This document shows positions 45,789 through 56,731 of a stretch of 64,000 nucleotides of DNA, piece after piece. The stretch's first letter is position 1; every line of letters begins with the position of its first letter. A model generated the notes under the pieces. It was not told where the DNA came from and searched no databases. It saw only the letters and a list, made by a program, of their open reading frames with translations. The stretch is from 43-108 sp001915545 (GTDB lineage: Bacteria > Bacteroidota > Bacteroidia > Bacteroidales > Bacteroidaceae). The DNA is taken from contig CABUGV010000020.1 in NCBI GenBank assembly GCA_902491215.1, positions 1 through 64,000 of the forward strand. The letters are read 5' to 3'. A program made the position numbers and the translations under genes.

Positions 45789-48700
45789 TTATCTTGTCAA
45801 AGAGAATTTCATACTGAATCCGAAATCAATAGTTGTAGTCGGATAAGAGCTGGCAGAAACGAGCGGAACGTTATGCTGCCAATCAAAATATCCGCTGACA
45901 GTTATCAAACGGCTCAAAGTATAATCGGCTGTCACGGCAAGCTTATAAGCTGTACTTCCGCTTGTGGCTGTCGTAATGCATGTCTGGATATTTCTGTTCA
46001 GAGCATTCTGCATTCTGTATGAAAAATCACATCTGAGATTAAGATCGTGTGTAGTGCCGGCTGTAGTGCCGCCTTTACCATCACTTCTGCGACGCGCCTT
46101 CTTGCCAGCACCTATACGCAGATTGGTTATCTTATATCCCCAGCCTACAACAATATCATCCGAATAACTTTCAGTAAGCGCAACAGAAGTCATACTGAGA
46201 TTCAATACTCTTGTCTTCTTGAATTCCAATTTAGCCGTCATGCTGTTGTTGAAAGTCATGTCAACACCAATCAGAGGAGAGAATGACTCATTGATGGAAA
46301 CTGTGCTTACATTGTACATACTGCTAGGTATCGGATTTCCTGTTGTCACATCCGAGATAAAGCCCAAATCGCCCATGTATGCCATATAGTTCGTGTAAGA
46401 GTTGTATGCTCCGACAGAATATATGCTCTTGTACTGGTGGTTTATATTGAAACTCTTGAAATTACGCTGGAACCACGGCAAACGAATAAGTCCGCTATAT
46501 GTGACTTTCCAGTTAGGAAGCATCTTCAGAACTGAAGGGAAAATCGACAATGGGGTCTTTGACGCATCGGTTCCGCAGTAAGCAGAAAGGAATGCAGGCA
46601 CCATAACATCTGCAGAATATTCAGACACAGAGCCGATCGACGGATCGTAAGGTTTTCCGGCATACTCACCGGCACCAGCAGGATAAACCGCATCAGAATA
46701 CAAATTCTCAACCCTATCCCTTACAACCGAGATATTATCGAGGAATTTATTGAACGGTTTCGAATTATAATTGTTGTTGATATTTCCACTTCCGGAGAAT
46801 GCAGTTCCAATAGAAATTACAGTCATAGAGAAACTTCCGCTCTGAGTCGTAGGCAAACCTTCATACATAAACTGTATGCTCTTTGAACGATTCACAGTAC
46901 GACTTGCATTGAGGTCGACCTTGAAATCTGTAAACGGCTCCAATGTCAGTTTCAACTGCAGGTCTTCAGATGCAGTAGTTGTAGCCGGAGTTGTTATACT
47001 TGAATCATTCTGTATAAGCCAACCACGACGCACTGCTTTCTCGATGTAGCTGTCGTCGATTGCACCAAAGGCAAAATCCAATCCAGGCGACATCAGACCT
47101 CCTATAGATTTCTGACCAAAGGCGTCACCGACTTCATTTCTAAAACCAGGAAGCGTCATTGCGTAGGTGTTGCGATAAGTAACGCTCGCATTCCTAACAA
47201 GCATCAGACCGCGAGCAACAACCTGTGCAGTCTTGTACCACTTCTGATCGTCAAGCTTAGGCTTTGCAACAACAGAGACACGCAATGCCATAGTATCGCG
47301 GTTCTTGATAGTTATCGTATTTGCATCAGTCTTCTTGAATTTCAGCTTATAGGATTTGCCGTTCTTGGTTGTAGCACGAACAATAATACGCTTTGTGTTC
47401 TGTCCATGCTTGAATACGACATCAGCCGTATCAGTCAACTGGATTTCTTTTGTCACACCTTTGTTCTTCTTGTTCTTAGAATCATCTGCAGCATTTTTCT
47501 TATCATCAGACTTATCGTTCTTATCTGTCTTGTTCTTTGTGGTCCTTCTGTTACGCGATGTAGTCCTCGAAGGTGTTGTCGAAGCAGCAAAACGTTTGTT
47601 CGTTTCCTCCAAGAACTTTACCTTATTATATAATTTCTCAAAATTGAGTTTTCCATTGATGTTATATGTACGCTGGCTGGTAACAGTATGTCCCAGGTTC
47701 GTACCGTTTTCCATCTCAACTCCGCGCGTCCATCCATAATTTGAGCTGTAGCTTCCATCTGCAGAAACCCAGTCAAAAATAGGAATCTTCTCAATAGGCA
47801 CCTTGTAAGATGCAGAGAATGTGGAGTTATATGTCAATGGTCGTCCGAAAGACAACAAACTGCGTACGACAGAGTCTTTCCAGGCTTCATATTCGTCTGG
47901 ATAGAGATTCTTGTTGACAACCGTGTAAGGTTCCTCAATTTCTGCATGAGTGGCCGAGGTCCAGTTCATCTTCAGAGATTTGAATATATCCCAGCGCAAA
48001 GACAACTCGCGGTTCCACAAGAACTGCTGTGAGAAATTAACAGGCAACTGTGTTCCTGCATCGATATCCCTTTCCTGCAATTCATAGTAATTGCGTGTGA
48101 TATCAGATACAAAAGAAATGCTCTGAGGGAGCCAGTTGAGGTTCTGCGCCTTAATGATGTCAAGCCACTTAGACTTTCCTTTCAGCTTTTTGAAAGGCTC
48201 CCAAGTCTTGTACTTCGGAGAATAGTTATAAGTAAGGTTGGCACGCCAGTTCTCTTCCTTCTCATAAACAGTCGTCTCACCACTGTTGAACTTCTGACTA
48301 TAAGAGTAGCTCAAAGCAAAATTGGCAGGGTCGTAAGGCATAGGCACACGACTCTGATAATTTGACTTCCAATTGCTGAGCGAGAAATTCTTATATTTAG
48401 TAATTCTCTCTGCAATACTGCTGAGTGAATCGCGCTCTGCATCCGATACACAATCATCAAGAGCATCCTTGAAATTCATATCGGTGTCAAACGGATTGTA
48501 CTTAGGCGATATTTTCTGCCATGAATACGAATAGTAGAACGGCAATGTCATCATCCATTTTTCAGGGAAGAACTTGCCGAGTTCAAAACTGGTAGTAATG
48601 CTCCACTCATAGAGATTGTCGTTGCGGCGCTCTGACACACCTTCTTCCAGTCCACCGAATCCTGCAGTTTCGGTGTGTCCGGTAAGGTTCACAGAACCGA

Positions 48701-51700
48701 GATCTGAAAGCTGAACATTGAGATTACCCTGTGCAGCCCAACCGCCTTCATTATTGTACCCCTGCATTCGCAATTCATTTACCCACACTTCTACAGAACC
48801 TGTTTTACGTGAATTATTGCGGATACCAATCATCATGGTCTTCACCTCGCCGAGCGAAGGATTTCCTATCACACTTACCTTGTTCTGCGGTTTGTCCGGG
48901 TCGTACGAATAATAGAGCTGCGTGTATGAAGCTTCACCAGAAGCACGTGCCTTGTTGCGTTCCTTTTTCAAATCGGTAAACAAGCTGAAATCAATGTCAA
49001 GCATGTTTTCTTCAGGCCATACGGCATAGCATCCGGCACTGGTATATGTGTCGTAATGTCCTGGAGCTGTGAGCTTGAGAGGAATCTCATACTCATAATA
49101 GTTGCTCTTGTAGTCGGAACCCAATCGAATGAATACACTCATCTGGTCGTCTTCCAGAAGTTCATCTCCTTCAAGTGCATTTGCATGAACAAACATCTGC
49201 AGGTGCTTATACTGACGGAGGTCTACATTTGTGGTCTTATAAACTGCACGTGCATCGCCGGAAGAGAGATTCTCTACTGTAAGCGAAAGTGCCTGTTCAT
49301 TGTTCTGGGTCAACTGAGGCTGGCTTGAATCAAGCACACGGCTTATGCCCGGAGGAAGAACGTAGTTGACAGGTTCCTTATCATTGTTTTCTTCAATGTT
49401 GACGGCCGATGTAACAAGAGTTCCGCTGTCGCTAGGCTTGTCGCCTGTATAAAGGGCACTTGTGTAATTACGCCACTCACCACGAACAAGGTCCAACGAA
49501 GCAAAACGAAGTACAATAGGCTCTTCAAAATCTGTAAGATACATACGCATGAAGCGAATACTGCTGAAATCGCTTATATTGCCGACTTTAGACTCGTATT
49601 CCTCTACAGGTATTCGGAACAAATACCATGTGGCATCTTCCTTATTTCCATTTCGGAGCGGTACGCGCGTATCACGTTTATCTACAATGTAGTTACGGCC
49701 GATGACCATATCTTCAGGACGTATGCTGACCTTATACTGGAAGAAATTCTCGTACTCGTTCATTGTGTAGTCCTGATTTGCGTCCTCAACATCAGGAGTT
49801 GATTTATAGGCAGTACTGTAGCTTTCTCCCGATTCATTCGAATTAGGAGAGTTGCCTTCAACTCCATTTATATGCTTATATCTGTCAAGAATGGAAGTCT
49901 GTGCTGCATCAAAGTCAGAACCGCGGAAATAGTGATAATCGTCACCGGCAGGGTCTTCAAACAAAGAGTCATACACCTCAGGAGTAACCTTGCTCTGCAT
50001 CTGTGCAAGGTAATCAGAATATATGCCATATGATCTTTCGTTCTGGCTTGACAATCCGTTGAGACCGACATCCTGCTTTTCGCGCGCTCCGCTCTCAGTG
50101 CTGAAAGAATATACAACGCTCTTCTCAGACGGTACGCGTCCCCAAACAGTTTCAGTGTATGTGGAAGCATCATTGACAGGAAGTCCGCTCTCATAAGATT
50201 TCTTTCCATCCTTAAGAACGTCTTCACTTACATCACCAAGATTTATATAGAAATCTCCGCCGTAAGCAGGATCATCCTTTGTGTAAATAAACGGATCAAG
50301 CATCCAGAACTCAATGTATTGCACATTGGCAGTCTCGAAGTCGCTGGTATCGAGCTTACGCATCATACCTCCCCATCTTTTCTTAGGGTCATTAAGGCGA
50401 CCGTTCCTGTCAACGTCCGTGTCAAGGTTGTAAGGACCGCGTTCTGTTGGATAATAAGCAAGATTGAGAATGGTGAGTGTTGTACTCTCTCCGATATTTG
50501 TATCCTTGTTCGGATAAACTTCACGCTCATAAACTTCGCGCACATAGTGATTGGAAAGCTGGTCCAGATCATTTTTGATGTGGCTAGGAGTAAGAGAAGA
50601 ATTTCGGCGCGTGAAAAGCGGGTCGATATTGTACCATGCAAGAAGGGCACGGTTATATCCGTAGCGCACATCATTGGTAAGAGTTCCGTATTGCAGATTT
50701 GAAGGTGTAGACGAGAGTACCCACTGAAGCGGTGAGCTAACGTCAATGCCGTTCTTTGTGCTTTCGAAATCATCAAGATAAGAGGCATTGCCCTGCACTC
50801 CACTGGCATTGCCAGCAACAAGCTGTGCAAACTCAGCAGAGAGGCTTATGCTCGACGGCTGGCTTACATCTATAAGAGGAATCTTATCTATGAGATTTGT
50901 CAACCACTGACTTTCTTGCTTCCAGTTGAGGTTGAGTCCCCACAACGTGTTGTTCAACGGTTCATCTCCCATTGCCACTTTCGAGGTCAAAGGCTTTTCG
51001 CCCAAATGCATCAGGGTACCTCCCATCTGGAAGTTCTTGTTGAAATCGTACGTCCAGTTGAAACCCAGCATGGTCTTACGCATGGTTGAATATTCGGACT
51101 GACTTTCCAAACTTACACTGACGTTTGTTCCAGCATCGATAATACTTTGGTTGATGATGGATACACGTCCCAAGCTGTAGTCTACCGTATAATCTGTGCC
51201 TTCCACAAGGGTTACACCTCCTGCTGTAACCACAACTGAACCCTGAGGAATATTCATGCTTCCAAGGTCTATTTCAGAGCCAGAAGAAGCTTTATATTCA
51301 CCGGTCAATATAAATTTGTTCTTTTCAGCAATCTGCTTTGCTGTTATCTTCGTCGAGTCGTACAATTCATCATAGCAATACTTGTCTGCTATAACATCAT
51401 TTCCGATTTTCTGCCTCAACCAATCGCCGAAAGGTTCTACAACCGGGAAGATTACACGTCCGGACTGAGCATCAATGGTATATCCGTCGATAAAGTCGAA
51501 CTTTCCGTTAGGATTGGTTTTCTGATTATCATCCAACCTGTCGAGGTTCATCATCTTAAGCAATGTAGTAGACTTGAACTGCTCTTCAGGAAGATATGTG
51601 AGATACACACCTGTGGTGTCACTGAGATATTTGATGTCCATCTTGAACTTCTCCTTCTGCACGGAATATGCATTAAGAGAATAGACATTCTTCATCATAA

Positions 51701-53255
51701 GGTCCCAGTTTCCCATACGCGGTGAATTGGAAGTGTTCTTAAGCAACTTAACATAAAGTGCCTGATCGTTGTCCTTCATATCTGAAGAGAACTCACCGAC
51801 CTGGTATGTCTGTCCGGCGTATGTATATTCGAAAGCCACAGCCAAGACCTGATTGGTCTGAAGAGTTGACTTGAGAGACACATAACCCAGGTACTGGTTA
51901 AGGGTATATTCAGACGAAGTCAACAGACGTGCATTCTCAACCTTTTCATAATCAATTCCACCACCGAGAATAGGATCGAGGACAGAACTTACCATATCAA
52001 TATTTCTTGCATCAGGATAGCTATTGACTATCGTTGAATAAAGATTATTGGATGAGTTCTGCGGTTGCTGTGTGCCGGAAGGAGACCACATGCTGTTGCT
52101 GATGTGCTGGTTTTCTCCAAGATCGACGAATCCGACAATGTCGCGTGTATTTTCTGTGGCACCTGAAGTATTAGTAACCCAGATTTCTATTCTGTTGATT
52201 GTTATACCAGAAGTAATATTAGGCAATGTTGAACATGCCTTATCGTATGTATCACGGAAATACTGAGAAAGGAAGAAATGGCGGTTTTCGTCGTAGTCGT
52301 AGGCTTCTATCTCATACTGAGACAATTGCGAACCTCCCTGCGAAGATACGGTCTTGGAAGTCGATTCCTTCTGAGAAACGACTGCCTGAATATTCAATTT
52401 ACCGAACTGCAGGTCGGTACGGAAACCGAACAGCGAAGAAGCACCTTTGATGAGAGACGAATTGGTAGGCATGGATATGTTACCGGCCTCAATAAGTTTC
52501 ACAATCTCATCTTCCTTGCCTTCATACTGAAGCTTCATGTTCTTGCTGTCGAAGTCGAAAGTTGCATCAGTATTATAATTTATGTTGAAATTCATCTTAT
52601 CACCGACTTTCGCGTTTACGCTGAGGTTTATCTTTTCATCAAAATCAAAACCTGCATTCTTACGGTTGCGTTCAGTCAATGAAGGATTGTCTGTATATTT
52701 GTAGTTATATCCAAACTTGATTTCGGCACTTCCCTGCGTGCGCAGCTGTACTCCTCCCGGACCGAAAATCTTCTCTGCTGGTCCGAGATCGAAGTGCATA
52801 TTTGTGAAATCAAACTTATTTTCCCCCTTTGTAACGAACATGGAATCGTTGCGTTCCTTGAAATAGGCATTCATCGACTTACGTTCAGTCCATTTCAAGT
52901 ATTCTTCAGGTGTCATCAAGTAAGGGGCACTTAGATAATTATCACCCAATTTAGTACCGACCTTGTACATACCGGTACTTTCGTCATAGTCGCCGGTCTG
53001 AAGCTTGAGATTCTCAGGGTCAGAAAGATCCAAGGCATTATCGACTACTTCGCCTCCTGTGGGATAATCAGTCTTTCTTACCGGATATCTGCTTTTTACG
53101 GTATCTGTCTGCAGGTCCGCGCTGTCGGCTTTCAAATCAGAAGCACTGCCGCTCATATCCAACGACATGAGCACATTGTCGCTCATAGAAGCCAATGCAC
53201 TCACGCTGACCATAATCAGCACCAGATAAACTATATTTCGTAGAAAACGTTTCAA
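45789..53255 (-). CDS. sprA: SprA, outer-membrane translocon of the type IX secretion system
   Basis: A 2488-residue outer-membrane protein, the giant single-chain barrel that forms the type IX secretion pore. A signal peptide (about 1-24, ending ALASM) is followed by repeated beta-strand blocks over the whole length, including FDEKINLSVNAKVGDKMNFNIN and GSVVVTAGGVTLVEGTDYTVDY, which are characteristic of SprA. A Lys/Asp/Asn-rich low-complexity stretch (about residues 1885-1938) interrupts a periplasmic or loop region. The C-terminus ends in an aromatic barrel strand (FSMKFSLTR). It is preceded by ruvA, an arrangement often seen in Bacteroidota. PorV, PorK-N and GldK-N homologues are not in the window. 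Confidence 0.96.
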   Translation of the reverse strand: MKRFLRNIVYLVLIMVSVSALASMSDNVLMSLDMSGSASDLKADSADLQTDTVKSRYPVRKTDYPTGGEVVDNALDLSDPENLKLQTGDYDESTGMYKVGTKLGDNYLSAPYLMTPEEYLKWTERKSMNAYFKERNDSMFVTKGENKFDFTNMHFDLGPAEKIFGPGGVQLRTQGSAEIKFGYNYKYTDNPSLTERNRKNAGFDFDEKINLSVNAKVGDKMNFNINYNTDATFDFDSKNMKLQYEGKEDEIVKLIEAGNISMPTNSSLIKGASSLFGFRTDLQFGKLNIQAVVSQKESTSKTVSSQGGSQLSQYEIEAYDYDENRHFFLSQYFRDTYDKACSTLPNITSGITINRIEIWVTNTSGATENTRDIVGFVDLGENQHISNSMWSPSGTQQPQNSSNNLYSTIVNSYPDARNIDMVSSVLDPILGGGIDYEKVENARLLTSSEYTLNQYLGYVSLKSTLQTNQVLAVAFEYTYAGQTYQVGEFSSDMKDNDQALYVKLLKNTSNSPRMGNWDLMMKNVYSLNAYSVQKEKFKMDIKYLSDTTGVYLTYLPEEQFKSTTLLKMMNLDRLDDNQKTNPNGKFDFIDGYTIDAQSGRVIFPVVEPFGDWLRQKIGNDVIADKYCYDELYDSTKITAKQIAEKNKFILTGEYKASSGSEIDLGSMNIPQGSVVVTAGGVTLVEGTDYTVDYSLGRVSIINQSIIDAGTNVSVSLESQSEYSTMRKTMLGFNWTYDFNKNFQMGGTLMHLGEKPLTSKVAMGDEPLNNTLWGLNLNWKQESQWLTNLIDKIPLIDVSQPSSISLSAEFAQLVAGNASGVQGNASYLDDFESTKNGIDVSSPLQWVLSSTPSNLQYGTLTNDVRYGYNRALLAWYNIDPLFTRRNSSLTPSHIKNDLDQLSNHYVREVYEREVYPNKDTNIGESTTLTILNLAYYPTERGPYNLDTDVDRNGRLNDPKKRWGGMMRKLDTSDFETANVQYIEFWMLDPFIYTKDDPAYGGDFYINLGDVSEDVLKDGKKSYESGLPVNDASTYTETVWGRVPSEKSVVYSFSTESGAREKQDVGLNGLSSQNERSYGIYSDYLAQMQSKVTPEVYDSLFEDPAGDDYHYFRGSDFDAAQTSILDRYKHINGVEGNSPNSNESGESYSTAYKSTPDVEDANQDYTMNEYENFFQYKVSIRPEDMVIGRNYIVDKRDTRVPLRNGNKEDATWYLFRIPVEEYESKVGNISDFSSIRFMRMYLTDFEEPIVLRFASLDLVRGEWRNYTSALYTGDKPSDSGTLVTSAVNIEENNDKEPVNYVLPPGISRVLDSSQPQLTQNNEQALSLTVENLSSGDARAVYKTTNVDLRQYKHLQMFVHANALEGDELLEDDQMSVFIRLGSDYKSNYYEYEIPLKLTAPGHYDTYTSAGCYAVWPEENMLDIDFSLFTDLKKERNKARASGEASYTQLYYSYDPDKPQNKVSVIGNPSLGEVKTMMIGIRNNSRKTGSVEVWVNELRMQGYNNEGGWAAQGNLNVQLSDLGSVNLTGHTETAGFGGLEEGVSERRNDNLYEWSITTSFELGKFFPEKWMMTLPFYYSYSWQKISPKYNPFDTDMNFKDALDDCVSDAERDSLSSIAERITKYKNFSLSNWKSNYQSRVPMPYDPANFALSYSYSQKFNSGETTVYEKEENWRANLTYNYSPKYKTWEPFKKLKGKSKWLDIIKAQNLNWLPQSISFVSDITRNYYELQERDIDAGTQLPVNFSQQFLWNRELSLRWDIFKSLKMNWTSATHAEIEEPYTVVNKNLYPDEYEAWKDSVVRSLLSFGRPLTYNSTFSASYKVPIEKIPIFDWVSADGSYSSNYGWTRGVEMENGTNLGHTVTSQRTYNINGKLNFEKLYNKVKFLEETNKRFAASTTPSRTTSRNRRTTKNKTDKNDKSDDKKNAADDSKNKKNKGVTKEIQLTDTADVVFKHGQNTKRIIVRATTKNGKSYKLKFKKTDANTITIKNRDTMALRVSVVAKPKLDDQKWYKTAQVVARGLMLVRNASVTYRNTYAMTLPGFRNEVGDAFGQKSIGGLMSPGLDFAFGAIDDSYIEKAVRRGWLIQNDSSITTPATTTASEDLQLKLTLEPFTDFKVDLNASRTVNRSKSIQFMYEGLPTTQSGSFSMTVISIGTAFSGSGNINNNYNSKPFNKFLDNISVVRDRVENLYSDAVYPAGAGEYAGKPYDPSIGSVSEYSADVMVPAFLSAYCGTDASKTPLSIFPSVLKMLPNWKVTYSGLIRLPWFQRNFKSFNINHQYKSIYSVGAYNSYTNYMAYMGDLGFISDVTTGNPIPSSMYNVSTVSINESFSPLIGVDMTFNNSMTAKLEFKKTRVLNLSMTSVALTESYSDDIVVGWGYKITNLRIGAGKKARRRSDGKGGTTAGTTHDLNLRCDFSYRMQNALNRNIQTCITTATSGSTAYKLAVTADYTLSRLITVSGYFDWQHNVPLVSASSYPTTTIDFGFSMKFSLTR

Positions 53256-53294
53256 AACAATTCTTTATGTATAATATATTGGATCATTATTCCT

Positions 53295-53891
53295 TCATAA
53301 CATCTTCAAAGCCATCTTGACGACTTCTTCAACCGGACTGTCGGGCTTTTCCTTCAGTATTGAACGGACAACTTTTGTTACAGGAGCTGGTGGGAATCCA
53401 AGCATCTTAAGCGCTTCGATAGCCTCATCGTGTACTTCAGAATGCACAATAGCCATCGCTGCATCAGCCGTTCCGGAAACAGGTACTCCCAATGAAGCAA
53501 CCTTATCCTTAAGTTCAACGATGACACGCTGGGCTGTTTTTACGCCCAAACCCTTGACAGTCTTAAGCATACGTTCATTGCCTGTCATAATGACATCGCA
53601 CAATTCATTTAACGAAAAGGCAGAAAGAATCGTACGCGCAGTGTTTCCTCCAATGCCTGAAACAGATATGAGCATGGTGAACATTTCACGCTCTGCCTTT
53701 GATTCAAAACCATAAAGCACATACGAGTCTTCCCGTATAACTTCATAGACAAACAGGCGCACGTTGCTCTTTCCCTGTATTGCCGTGTATGTATTAAGAG
53801 ATATGTTAAGAAGATAACCTACACCCGAACATTCCACTACTGCCTGGGCCGGTGTAAGCTCATCCAATATTCCTCTGACGTATTCAATCAT
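53295..53891 (-). CDS. ruvA: Holliday junction DNA helicase subunit RuvA
   Basis: A 198-residue protein with an N-terminal OB domain (MIEYVRGILDELTPAQAVVE), two helix-hairpin-helix motifs (ISVSGIGGNTARTIL and LKTVKGLGVKTAQRVIVELKDK) and a C-terminal RuvB-binding domain. It forms the tetramer that holds the junction while RuvB pumps DNA. It lies 39 nt upstream of sprA on the same strand. Confidence 0.96.
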   Translation of the reverse strand: MIEYVRGILDELTPAQAVVECSGVGYLLNISLNTYTAIQGKSNVRLFVYEVIREDSYVLYGFESKAEREMFTMLISVSGIGGNTARTILSAFSLNELCDVIMTGNERMLKTVKGLGVKTAQRVIVELKDKVASLGVPVSGTADAAMAIVHSEVHDEAIEALKMLGFPPAPVTKVVRSILKEKPDSPVEEVVKMALKML

Positions 53892-54039
53892 TCGACTTAT
53901 TCTTTAAATATCCAATGCAGAAATATTTATCATTCCTATATATAGAATCCAATATATTTACAACGTGTTTTATTTTTCTTTATTGTATTTTCAAGCAAAT
54001 TTTAACAGCATGACTGTGGCTTGGCATCAGATATCATAA

Positions 54040-54047
54040 CAAATATA
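54040..54047 (-). promoter_or_regulatory. -7 box upstream of ruvA-sprA
   Basis: TATATTTG on the minus strand is a full -7 match about 150 nt before the ruvA ATG. The -33 element is weak. A GGTGG/CCACC hairpin (about 54050-54074) just upstream may end the ispG transcript. The remainder of the 53892-54116 gap is AT-rich and empty. Confidence 0.42.
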
Positions 54048-54116
54048 GAGGTGGCGGCAGAAGCCACCACCTTCTTTAGATAAAATCAATATACTAAAAT
54101 ATCATAAAAAGCCGTA

Positions 54117-56057
54117 TCAGGCATTTTTCATATCATCGTCTATAAGCTGGAGCAGTTTGGCAACGGCTTCGGAAGAAGGAATATTCTTTTCTACACATTC
54201 CTTACGTCTATACAAACTGACCTTGCCGACTCCTGCACCAACATATCCGTAATCGGCATCGGCCATCTCTCCTGGACCGTTTACAATGCAGCCCATTATT
54301 GCAATCTTCAGACCGCGCAAATGGGATGTTGCAACCTTGATCTGTGCTATGGTTGCTTCAAGATCATACAGAGTACGTCCGCAACCAGGACAAGAGATGT
54401 ATTCTGTCTTGGAAACTCTCAGACGACCAGCCTGCAAAATGCCGAATGCTGTGGAATCAATGACTTCATGAGGCAAGGTGCCGTGATTGAACAAATAGAT
54501 ACCATCGCACAAACCATCAAATATAAGCGCACCCATGTCTGCAGCAGATTCAATCTGGAAATCTTCGCTTTCGCCTTCGTTGAAAGAATAATGCTGGAAG
54601 AATATCACAGGATTGCATATATCGGCATCCATAAGCTCGTGTACCAATGCACGGTGCTCGCCCAAACGATTCTTATGATTGGTCTGACTTATGACAACAA
54701 CTTCCGGGTGAAGACGAATAACGGCTTTCATTTCATCCGAGAGCTGCATGTAATTCAAGAAAAGGAACTTGATTGAAGCACTGCACTGTGTCAAACCGAC
54801 ATTAAGCTTGATGAGAGCATTGCTCAATTCAACACGGTCCTTGTAATTTCTATATTCCATTTCCTCAGGTGACAAATCACCGCTTACAGGCTGTTCCTCA
54901 GGAAGAACAAGAGCAAAAGCAGGGAAAGTACCTTCTTCGCCGGTCCAAACATCGGCATCAACAATATAAGCGCAATCTTCCCTAACCTCTGGCAATTGTC
55001 TTGGCGAATAGATATAATCAGGCTTCAGCTCCGACTTGGAGTCGACCGATCTTCCGTCCATTCTATCGGAAATGACAACAGGAACATTGTCGCCTCCGAT
55101 ATTGCCTACTGCAACAGTTTTCCTTCTCGAAGGTCTCAGATAATCGAACTTGGCAGACTGAACTCCAGGTATATACGGATGTCCCTCTCTGCGCAATACA
55201 TAATCCCTCAGCTTCAAAGCGACAGGTATTTCTGCCTCTGGAGCTTCAGTCAAAGAAACGCGTATCGTGTCACCAATACCATCACAAAGAAGAGCACCAA
55301 TGCCCAAAGCAGACTTTATACGTCCGTCTTCACCTTCGCCAGCTTCAGTAACACCAAGATGCAGAGGAAACTTCATGCCCTCTTTCTCCATCACACTCAC
55401 AAGCAATCTCACCGTGCGAACCATGACAACGGTATTGCTTGCCTTTATGGAAATGACAACATCCTTAAAGTTCTCCCTTACGCATATACGGAGAAATTCC
55501 ATACAGGATTCAACCATTCCTTCTGGGGTATCGCCGTAACGGCTCATGATTCTGTCAGAAAGGGAACCGTGATTGACTCCTATACGTATTGCCGTATGAT
55601 TTTGACGGCATATATTAAGAAATGGAACAAACCGTGATTCTATCTTCTTTATTTCTTCGGCATATTCCTCGTCAGTATACTCCAGATGCTTGAATGTACG
55701 GCCCGGATCGACATAGTTGCCAGGATTTATACGAACCTTTTCAGCATAAAGCGCGGCAACGTCAGCCACCTTTGCATTAAAATGAACGTCAGCAACAAGC
55801 GGCACATCATATCCGTCTTTTCTCAAGCCTGCATTAATTTCCTTGAGGCTCTCTGCTTCTCTGACACCCTGAGTTGTAAGACGTACATATTCGCCACCGG
55901 CATCAACAATACGTTTTGCCTGAGCCACACACGCTTCAACATCATTTGTAGAAACGTTTGTCATAGACTGCACACGGATCGGATTGTTCCCTCCCAATGC
56001 AGTATTACCTATGTTAACCTCGATTGTTTCGCGACGTGAATAATTGAACAGATCCAA
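54117..56057 (-). CDS. ispG: 4-hydroxy-3-methylbut-2-enyl diphosphate synthase, large form
   Basis: A 646-residue Fe-S enzyme of the MEP isoprenoid pathway. The N-terminal TIM barrel starts SRRETIEVNIGNTALGGNNPIRVQSMTN. A central insert (about 270-520) marks the long form shared with plants and Bacteroidota. The [4Fe-4S] cysteines appear in ISCPGCGRTLYD and AIMGCIVNGPGEMADADYG at the C-terminus. It converts MEcPP to HMBPP. It is followed by ruvA and sprA on the same strand. Confidence 0.96.
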   Translation of the reverse strand: MDLFNYSRRETIEVNIGNTALGGNNPIRVQSMTNVSTNDVEACVAQAKRIVDAGGEYVRLTTQGVREAESLKEINAGLRKDGYDVPLVADVHFNAKVADVAALYAEKVRINPGNYVDPGRTFKHLEYTDEEYAEEIKKIESRFVPFLNICRQNHTAIRIGVNHGSLSDRIMSRYGDTPEGMVESCMEFLRICVRENFKDVVISIKASNTVVMVRTVRLLVSVMEKEGMKFPLHLGVTEAGEGEDGRIKSALGIGALLCDGIGDTIRVSLTEAPEAEIPVALKLRDYVLRREGHPYIPGVQSAKFDYLRPSRRKTVAVGNIGGDNVPVVISDRMDGRSVDSKSELKPDYIYSPRQLPEVREDCAYIVDADVWTGEEGTFPAFALVLPEEQPVSGDLSPEEMEYRNYKDRVELSNALIKLNVGLTQCSASIKFLFLNYMQLSDEMKAVIRLHPEVVVISQTNHKNRLGEHRALVHELMDADICNPVIFFQHYSFNEGESEDFQIESAADMGALIFDGLCDGIYLFNHGTLPHEVIDSTAFGILQAGRLRVSKTEYISCPGCGRTLYDLEATIAQIKVATSHLRGLKIAIMGCIVNGPGEMADADYGYVGAGVGKVSLYRRKECVEKNIPSSEAVAKLLQLIDDDMKNA

Positions 56058-56176
56058 GATTCAGAAAATTTAAATTATAACGTAAATTTCAAATTAGCCA
56101 ACGAGAAACGTTGTAAAAAAAGAGATACAGAACACAGGCAAAAACTGAATGCCGTGTTCCGTATCACGTCAGCTTA

Positions 56177-56686
56177 TCAATTGCACTTGAAATCGAATTT
56201 CACTTCTGCAAGATCTGCATTAGCCTTCTCAATCTTTGCCTTGAGCCCGCTCTTGTATGCAGCAAATTTTTCAGCGAGTTTTTCGTCATACAACGAAATC
56301 ATTTCTACAGCCAATATGGCCGCATTCTGTGCACCGTTTACACCAACAGTGGCAACAGGTATTCCAGGAGGCATCTGTATGATAGACAACATTGCGTCCA
56401 TACCGTCAAAACAAGAACCCTTGATAGGCACACCGATTACAGGCAATGTAGTATTTGCTGCAATTACTCCTGGAAGAGCGGCAGCCATACCTGCACCAGC
56501 TATTATGACCTTTATGCCTCTTTCACGTGCTCCCTTTGCAAAAAGTTCTACAGCCTCTGGAGTACGATGAGCAGACAATGCATTGATCTCAAACGGAACC
56601 TGCATGTCATTCAGGAACTGTGCAGCCTTTTCCATTACAGCAAGATCAGAAGTGCTGCCCATGATTATACTTACTATTGGTTTCAT
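56177..56686 (-). CDS. purE: 5-(carboxyamino)imidazole ribonucleotide mutase
   Basis: A 169-residue class I PurE of purine synthesis. The conserved IMGSTSDLAVM loop, the ALSAHRTPE catalytic His region and AGAGMAAALPGVIAA are intact. The ATG at 56686 starts MKPIVSIIMG; the frame extends to 56731 but that part encodes nothing PurE-like. It is downstream of the PAP2-like gene. Confidence 0.96.
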   Translation of the reverse strand: MKPIVSIIMGSTSDLAVMEKAAQFLNDMQVPFEINALSAHRTPEAVELFAKGARERGIKVIIAGAGMAAALPGVIAANTTLPVIGVPIKGSCFDGMDAMLSIIQMPPGIPVATVGVNGAQNAAILAVEMISLYDEKLAEKFAAYKSGLKAKIEKANADLAEVKFDFKCN

Positions 56687-56731
56687 ATAATTTAAATTAA
56701 GTGAATTAATAACTATTTCTATACTTTTCAA

